A stretch of 11,108 nt of DNA from Pontiella sp. (GTDB taxonomy: Bacteria > Verrucomicrobiota > Kiritimatiellia > Kiritimatiellales > Pontiellaceae): NCBI GenBank assembly GCA_029935255.1, contig JAOZKS010000057.1, forward strand, positions 1 to 11,108. The letters run 5' to 3'. The translations under genes were made by a program, and so were the position numbers. Within the stretch, counting starts at the first letter, position 1. Each line of letters opens with the position of its first letter. Of this stretch, positions 6,999 through 11,108 are shown in pieces. The notes under the pieces are model-generated. The model did not search any database. It had not been told where the DNA came from and was given only the letters and a program-made list of their open reading frames with translations.

Positions 6999-8438
6999 AT
7001 GAAAAACAAGATACTTAAGACGACCCTTCTGACCACCCTTGCAACGATCCAAATAAGTCTATGCATGGCAGCGCAAAACGAAAAGCCTAATATTATCTAC
7101 ATCTATACCGATGACTGGGGAATTGGCAAAGTCCCCTGTTATGGAATGGACCCCCAAGGTCAGGCCATTATTGAAACCCCCAATTTGGATCGTCTTCGCA
7201 ATGCAGGCATGTTGTTCACAGATGCCTACGCCGCCAATGCCGTATGCGGGCCTTCCCGCAATTCTCTGCTTACGGGACGCCACCCCGGGAATTCGCTCTG
7301 GCGAGCCAATAGAAAATCAATGAAAGGTTGGCCCCCCAAGCATCCTGCCCTTGGTAAAGTCGCCCAGATGGCCGGATATAAAACCGCAGGGTTCGGGAAG
7401 CTCAGCTATGGAGGCAGCTCGACTCCGGAGGGGATCACCAACGTGGGATGGGACTACTGGCTTGGGTTTCTGGATCATATAAACTGTCGGGATTATTATT
7501 CACCTTATATTTGGGAAAACGGTGAAAAGATAATGTTGCCCGAAAACGACCCCGAGCGACTAAACCCCAAGGGGCCGGTACTTGGAGAAGACGGAAAATT
7601 TCTTGAAGACATGTATGCGGATAAAGCCATCGAATTCATCCGTCAAAACACCCGCGCCAACACACCGTTCTTTATTTATTATGCCAGCACCGTTCCTCAT
7701 GGAGGAAAGCCCGGCGGCATGCGGGTTCCCAGCCTAGAGGGATATGACAAAAAAAACCTAACCGAACTCGAACAGCTCTATTGCGCCCTCATGACCCATC
7801 ATGACCAAAATGTCGGGCGGATCATGGACGAGCTTAAAGTGCTTGGGATCGAAAAAAACACCCTTTTGATATGGACTTCGGATAACGGAGATACAGATTC
7901 ATACTATAAAAAAACAACAACCTTCGATGGCAATGGCCCCTTTCGCATGTACAAACGCTATCTCTATGAAGGCGGAATCCGCGTACCCATGCTCGCCATG
8001 TGGCCCGGGCACATCCAACCCGGAAGCACCTCTGGACTGATCACCGCCCAATGGGATCTGCTCCCAACGATTGCCGACGCAGGAAACCTACCCAGAACAA
8101 AATACATGGATGGAATATCCATTCTGCCCACTCTCTCCGGAGAACCCCAAAAACAAGAATCGCGCAAGTACCTCTACTGGGAATTCTATGAAAAAGGCAG
8201 GCAGCAAGCCGTGCGCATGGGAAAATGGAAAGCCTATCGCTTGGGGGGAAGAGACTCGAAAACCGAACTGTACGACATCGAAAAAGATATCGCCGAGACG
8301 AACAACCTCGCCGTATCCCATCCTGAAATCATTCAGCAAATGGAAGCGATCATGGAAAAGGAACATGGATTCCATCCTAGCTACAACCCTCATGCGTCAC
8401 CCCCGAAAAAGAAGAAAACCCAGAGTGTTAAAAAATAG
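6999..8438 (+). CDS. Secreted type I (formylglycine) sulfatase
   Basis: An S1-family sulfatase, apparently complete (479 residues from this start). I prefer the ATG at 6999 because it opens directly into a signal peptide (MKNKILKTTLLTTLATIQIS...CMA); the in-frame ATG at 6954 overlaps the pseudogene stop and would add 15 polar residues. Neither has a strong Shine-Dalgarno sequence. Numbered from 6999: metal ligands D38-D39 (IYTDDWG), the CGPSR maturation motif with C83 (cysteine type, needing FGE or anSME supplied elsewhere), and TSDNGD (D295-N296). The C-terminal subdomain reads DLLPTIADAG, DGISILPTL, RMGKWKAYR and ELYDIEKDIAET, and ends in a lysine-rich tail. Where most relatives have GKWHLG this one reads GKLSYG (134-139), keeping the lysine but not the histidine. 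It probably acts with the GH29 and GH2 enzymes across the divergent region; the substrate is unknown. Confidence 0.93.
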   Translation: MKNKILKTTLLTTLATIQISLCMAAQNEKPNIIYIYTDDWGIGKVPCYGMDPQGQAIIETPNLDRLRNAGMLFTDAYAANAVCGPSRNSLLTGRHPGNSLWRANRKSMKGWPPKHPALGKVAQMAGYKTAGFGKLSYGGSSTPEGITNVGWDYWLGFLDHINCRDYYSPYIWENGEKIMLPENDPERLNPKGPVLGEDGKFLEDMYADKAIEFIRQNTRANTPFFIYYASTVPHGGKPGGMRVPSLEGYDKKNLTELEQLYCALMTHHDQNVGRIMDELKVLGIEKNTLLIWTSDNGDTDSYYKKTTTFDGNGPFRMYKRYLYEGGIRVPMLAMWPGHIQPGSTSGLITAQWDLLPTIADAGNLPRTKYMDGISILPTLSGEPQKQESRKYLYWEFYEKGRQQAVRMGKWKAYRLGGRDSKTELYDIEKDIAETNNLAVSHPEIIQQMEAIMEKEHGFHPSYNPHASPPKKKKTQSVKK

Positions 8439-8591
8439 AAACAGGAGGCTGAACAGGAAAAAGGTTTCGTCGAAAATGAACCCATTCCGGCCAAGCAAAA
8501 TCAGGAGAACGGGACCGGTGCGAATGGCACTAAGTTAAGCCCGTTTGAAAGAGAAGAGCGCCATCATGGGGGGTGTTTTTTCTATTGTTAA
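8439..8591 (+). other. Frame left open after the sulfatase UAG stop
   Basis: After the TAG at 8436-8438 the sulfatase frame stays open for 50 codons to TAA at 8589-8591. Its first 34 codons are polar and rich in K, Q, E and N (KQEAEQEKGFVENEP...), the same style as the lysine-rich tail before the stop. It may be a former C-terminal extension cut off by a point mutation, or a read-through tail, or chance. Confidence 0.3.
8553..8581 (+). terminator. Weak terminator candidate downstream of the sulfatase
   Basis: AGAGCGCC can pair with GGTGTTTT (several G-T pairs) before a run of six T at 8576-8581. It is the only terminator-like site following the plus-strand sulfatase, but the stem is poor. 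Confidence 0.25.
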
Positions 8592-8723
8592 AACTGGGGG
8601 CGCAGCCTCCGGTTAATTAGTTAGCGTTTGTACTCGGCTAAAGGTTCGGGGTCAAGGCGGGAGCGGGAAGGCAAAGCCTTTCCAAGATCGAGGCGAATTT
8701 TCCCATATCCTTGCAGTGGTTAA
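8592..8723. other. Gene-free debris with two short hairpins
   Basis: GGGGGC (8596-8601) pairs with GCCTCC (8605-8610) around a GCA loop. GGAAGGC (8666-8672) pairs with GCCTTTCC (8676-8683) with one bulged T. Neither is followed by a T run on the plus strand. The minus strand carries the rest of the broken transposase-like frame listed next. I see no intact gene. Confidence 0.5.
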
Positions 8724-8850
8724 TTCAGCGGAACCCGAGTTCGGCTTCGAGCAGGGCGTAGGCCATCCATTTCGAGGCCATTTGTGTTTCGGGTCTCGAA
8801 AGAAATAATGTTACAATGTTCGGGCTGACCCCTCTTCTGACTTTTAGCAT
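8621..8850 (-). pseudogene. Broken transposase-like small reading frame behind a perfect ribosome-binding site
   Basis: ATG at 8850 follows AGGAGG with an 8-base spacer and opens 41 codons to TGA at 8727-8725. The same frame continues after the TGA to a TAG at 8640-8638. Across the stop it reads ALLEAELGFR, stop, INHCKDMGKFASILE, which resembles the C-terminal pattern LLxAExxFRRIxxxxDM..L of some mutator/IS256-like transposases (recalled, not searched). A shifted frame ends LDPEPLAEYKR at 8621-8623 and may be the true end. Codons 5-16 lie inside the REP-like repeat, so the first part of the ORF is repeat rather than protein. Best read as the remnant of a mobile element; the 41-residue peptide could still be translated. 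Confidence 0.35.
8807..8832 (-). repeat. REP-like repeat, left copy
   Basis: Read on the minus strand: GGGGTCAG, then CCCGAACATT, then GTAACATT. It shares its first eight bases, then GAAyATT and AACATT at matching spacing, with the plus-strand copy at 11060-11085. GGGGTCAGGTCTGAA-type sequences are, from memory, common next to RAYT (Y1 REP-associated) transposase genes; none is seen here. Confidence 0.5.
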
Positions 8851-8923
8851 GGTTATGTCCTCCTACTTAAAGAAGAGAAATCAAATGGCTTAGGCTGATA
8901 CCACTATGTAGGCCACATATAAA

Positions 8924-10678
8924 TTAGGCTGCGGAGTACTTCCACTCCTTGCGCGGATATATATGTACATAAATATGCCCCTGCTTATCCTCATGCAACA
9001 GTATACGCAATTTGCCGCGCTTGACTTTATGCCAGCTATAATCGCCAGTATGCTCTTTTATCATGAGGTTCTTATGATTGTCCTCGGTCTGAATAAAACG
9101 ATCTACAGCACGAATGATACTCCCTGTACCGATGATAGAATCTATGTTGTTTTTCCGGAAATAGGAATCTAGTGCGTCCTCCTCTGAAAAAACGATTTCA
9201 TCAAATTGCTGGCGCCCGGCCTTGGGATTATGGACATAGCGCCAAGCCCTTTCCGGTGTGCACTCGATTGTGTCGACAGCAGGCTCGATAGCACTAGCCT
9301 CATCCGCCAGATCTTCTTTCTCTGCTTCCTTTATCCAGTCTTCGAACGTGGCTAATACATCAAGCGATTGATCCGAGCAATATAGTGCGGCGAGCTCGTT
9401 GAGAATCATTGTATGTGATTGATAGAAAATTTCTTTGAGGAGTCGTTTGATAGCTTTGAACTGTCCTGGAGACAGTCCGTCAACTGACAGGTCATTGTTC
9501 AAAGTAAGTAGATTTAACGCAAACAGGTTTAAATGTTCTGTGCTTTCTAATGAACTTAAATTCAATTCATCAAGTGAGCGTTCTTCGACTTGGCACTCCC
9601 GAAGAAAAGGCGAATAAAAATGCGAAAGTCTGGCCTTTAGTTTATCCAAATATTGAGGACATTTTATTCGCCTTATGCGAGATGGCGAGCGCATGAGGCT
9701 GCAAAACAGATCTACTACGTGGTCCGCATAAGATTCCCCGACCACTCCCCCATTTGACCGTAGAAGATAGAAGGTTGATAGAAACCAAAAAAAGGGATCT
9801 GCAGCACATGCTGCAAGTAAGCCTGGATCATTCAGGGCCTTAGAGCAATGTTCCTGCTTTTCTTTGAACGTAATGAGAGAGAGCTGATGCTGAACATCAT
9901 AGCGGTAGAAGATCATTAAGATGGTCGTGAGAATATCGAAATCACCTTCATCGAATTCTAGAAAAATTGTATCTAAAGAGGATCCGACCTTGGCATTTAA
10001 TTTTTTACGCAGAATTTGAGATTTATCAAACTCCCGACGCAATACCTGCATCCTGTCTTCCAGAGGCTGTAATAGTGCTGGATTATTTAGTTCCTCAATT
10101 GTTGTGCGCCCTTCTGCAAAATCGAGAAATACATCGTCTAAATCAGTATCAGCCAAGTACAGGATTTCCCTATCGCTGGCATGCCTTAGTACAAAGTCAC
10201 ACACTGTGTCAACACAGCCAAAATCATCCACTGCTTTGTGGAAGTCTTTATCCCCGTGCAGCTCTTCTAGGCGAGAACGAAGAGTCTCTACTAATTCTTT
10301 ATCAGCTTCCAAAAAGCCATATTCGCGCATGTCCAGCCTCTGGCGCATTTCATGCGGAATTCGCAACCCCATAAAAATCAGTCCAACGTATGCTGACATA
10401 CAGGCAAGTGGCTGTAGATCCACATGATCTGGATGCGCAATGATGGATTTGAACAATTTAAGTTGATAGTAATCTCGTTCAGTTTCGAACAGTTCATTAA
10501 CCAACTCTACATGCTTCGATTCGACCCACTTAAGATATGTGACCCTATGTTGGTGAACAGATGAACTTAAATATCTATTCAGCTTTTCCCGAGCCGCCGT
10601 ATACGAGGATAAAACAGAGCAAACGCCCTCTTGGTGCGTTTTATCTAGAAACCTAAAAGTCCACATAACTTCGTTCAT
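8924..10678 (-). CDS. Unknown 584-residue soluble helical protein with a possible RelE/ParE-like C-terminal domain
   Basis: I do not recognise this protein. The start at 10678 has AAAGGGG about 7 bases upstream and a TATAAT box 40 bases upstream. There is no signal peptide and no convincing membrane segment, so it is probably cytoplasmic. Residues 1-450 are almost entirely amphipathic helix with many charged turns (for example SRLEELHGDKD 135-145, LEDRMQVLRREFDK 206-219) and no catalytic motif I can name. An acidic linker follows (about 450-472, KEAEKEDLADEAS). The last 70 residues (about 515-584) change character: a helix (IIRAVDRFIQTEDN), then strands KLRILLHED and GHIYVHIYPRKEWKY. That layout and basic ending recall RelE/ParE toxins, but this is inference from pattern only. 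The gene is downstream of a small membrane protein gene on the same strand, 122 bases away, and has nothing in common with the sulfatase locus. Foreign or accessory origin is likely. Confidence 0.85.
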   Translation of the reverse strand: MNEVMWTFRFLDKTHQEGVCSVLSSYTAAREKLNRYLSSSVHQHRVTYLKWVESKHVELVNELFETERDYYQLKLFKSIIAHPDHVDLQPLACMSAYVGLIFMGLRIPHEMRQRLDMREYGFLEADKELVETLRSRLEELHGDKDFHKAVDDFGCVDTVCDFVLRHASDREILYLADTDLDDVFLDFAEGRTTIEELNNPALLQPLEDRMQVLRREFDKSQILRKKLNAKVGSSLDTIFLEFDEGDFDILTTILMIFYRYDVQHQLSLITFKEKQEHCSKALNDPGLLAACAADPFFWFLSTFYLLRSNGGVVGESYADHVVDLFCSLMRSPSRIRRIKCPQYLDKLKARLSHFYSPFLRECQVEERSLDELNLSSLESTEHLNLFALNLLTLNNDLSVDGLSPGQFKAIKRLLKEIFYQSHTMILNELAALYCSDQSLDVLATFEDWIKEAEKEDLADEASAIEPAVDTIECTPERAWRYVHNPKAGRQQFDEIVFSEEDALDSYFRKNNIDSIIGTGSIIRAVDRFIQTEDNHKNLMIKEHTGDYSWHKVKRGKLRILLHEDKQGHIYVHIYPRKEWKYSAA

Positions 10679-10689
10679 TGCTAATCCCC

Positions 10690-10723
10690 TTTCTGACGCA
10701 GAAAAATCGTCTATTTAATTATA
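10690..10723 (-). promoter_or_regulatory. Promoter -10 box and operator-like inverted repeat of the 584-residue gene
   Basis: On the minus strand a perfect TATAAT (10723-10718) predicts a transcription start near 10711 and a leader of about 33 bases. A matching -35 is weak. Within the leader, TTTCTG and CAGAAA (10690-10704, 3-base spacer) form a perfect 6-bp inverted repeat that abuts the ribosome-binding site (GGGG at 10689-10686). It could be an operator for a repressor, or an RNA hairpin next to the ribosome site. Confidence 0.45.
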
Positions 10724-10800
10724 CAAAAGGTAGAGAATTATTGCAGTTCAAAATATATAAGAAAACCCAAGAATCCTGAGGCTCACATTCGCGCACATAT

Positions 10801-11016
10801 TCATTTCAGCCAGGGAATGAGCTTTAGTGCCTGCAATACTCCATCTGGATTGGTCGACAGAAAGACAACAAGAGCGGTGATGAAAACGAGGCTCCAGCGT
10901 TCGAGCTTGGTTACGCGGCCATTGGTTTTTACGGCGTGGGCGTGGATATCCTCTAGCTTTTCATCGATACGATCAAAGCGCTGCTGGCAGCCGTCGGGCA
11001 AACTACAGTTGTTCAT
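10801..11016 (-). CDS. Small coiled-coil protein with one C-terminal membrane helix
   Basis: A 71-residue protein. I chose the ATG at 11016 because GGAGG lies 5 bases upstream; a TTG at 11037 in the same frame would add 7 residues and has no clear site. Residues 11-40 (QQRFDRIDEKLEDIHAHAVK, then TNGRVTKLER) have heptad spacing typical of a short coiled coil. Residues 42-54 (SLVFITALVVFLS) form one hydrophobic segment, and the end (LQALKLIPWLK) is amphipathic. This layout is common in phage XhlA/holin-like proteins and in small anchors of unknown role; there are no phage genes nearby to support the first. It precedes the 584-residue gene on the same strand by 122 bases, but that gene has its own -10 box, so joint function is possible rather than shown. 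Confidence 0.7.
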   Translation of the reverse strand: MNNCSLPDGCQQRFDRIDEKLEDIHAHAVKTNGRVTKLERWSLVFITALVVFLSTNPDGVLQALKLIPWLK

Positions 11017-11059
11017 TTCGCCCTCCGGCTCATTCAATCGTTAGGTGTTAAAAGGGGGT

Positions 11060-11085
11060 GGGGTCAGGTCTGAATATTAAACATT
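11060..11085 (+). repeat. REP-like repeat, right copy
   Basis: GGGGTCAG, then GTCTGAATATT, then AAACATT on the plus strand: the partner of the copy at 8807-8832 in opposite orientation. It is loosely enclosed by TTAGGTGTT (11041-11049) and AACCTAA (11089-11095), an imperfect inverted pair. The remaining bases to the window end show nothing definite. Confidence 0.5.
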
Positions 11086-11108
11086 GACAACCTAAGGCTC
11101 GTCTTGCT

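Noticed and set aside
6807..7052. 81-codon minus-strand frame, hydrophobic and membrane-like
   Set aside because: It is the complement of the lysine-rich (AAA/AAG) sulfatase tail, which reads as phenylalanine/leucine on the other strand; an artefact.
8071..8538. 155-codon plus-strand frame overlapping the end of the intact sulfatase
   Set aside because: Out of frame with the sulfatase, basic low-complexity translation produced by shifting A-rich codons.
8890..8931. 8-bp direct repeat TTAGGCTG (8890-8897 and 8924-8931) at the end of the unknown gene
   Set aside because: Too short and too close together (34 bases) to claim as a target duplication; chance is likely.
8924..11037. Classic toxin-antitoxin pair made of the 584- and 71-residue proteins
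   Set aside because: The large protein is far too long for a toxin or antitoxin alone, the small one has a membrane helix and no DNA-binding motif, and the genes are 122 bases apart with a separate -10 box for the larger one.
1..11108. CRISPR array, tRNA or rRNA gene
   Set aside because: No regularly spaced repeats, no tRNA cloverleaf with a T-loop consensus and no rRNA-like stretch was seen on either strand.

Overview
This window reads like a sulfated-polysaccharide degradation locus from a Gram-negative marine bacterium. Three secreted type I sulfatase genes (one dead, one with its end cut off) surround a secreted GH2 glycosidase and a GH29 alpha-L-fucosidase, with no SusC/SusD pair and no two-component or AraC regulator in view. 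High sulfatase density without SusCD is typical of PVC-type degraders (Kiritimatiellota such as Pontiella, Planctomycetota, Lentisphaerota). The taxonomic assignment is inference; no marker gene is present.

Left part (1-5776, mostly minus strand): GH29 fucosidase, then GH2 glycosidase 34 bases later, then a strongly folded 140-base intergenic element, then a sulfatase, all in one direction and probably one operon. The sulfatase loses its C-terminal region at about base 79, where the sequence switches abruptly to a fragment of glycine dehydrogenase (gcvP) on the opposite strand. This is a hard rearrangement or chimera boundary. The folded element after the GH2 gene looks like a stand-alone omega/HEARO-type RNA of the IS200/IS605 IscB world with no nuclease gene beside it.

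Middle (5777-8438): a 400-base divergent intergenic region holds a good sigma70-like promoter with an inverted repeat across its -10 box, and a terminator-like hairpin about 110 bases downstream. Then comes a plus-strand sulfatase pseudogene with three independent lesions, whose last codon overlaps (ATGA) the first possible start of an apparently intact sulfatase.

Right part (8439-11108): about 485 bases of debris (weak terminator, hairpins, a broken transposase-like reading frame, a REP-like repeat), then a minus-strand pair of unrelated character: a 71-residue coiled-coil/one-helix membrane protein and a 584-residue soluble helical protein of unknown function whose last 70 residues resemble a RelE/ParE-type toxin fold. 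Two related GGGGTCAG repeats, in opposite orientation and pointing outwards, bracket this pair, so it may be a small accessory cassette.

The two glycosidases and the sulfatases probably act together outside the cytoplasm, removing sulfate, fucose and a beta-linked sugar from algal-type polysaccharide. The right-hand pair has no visible link to this task.
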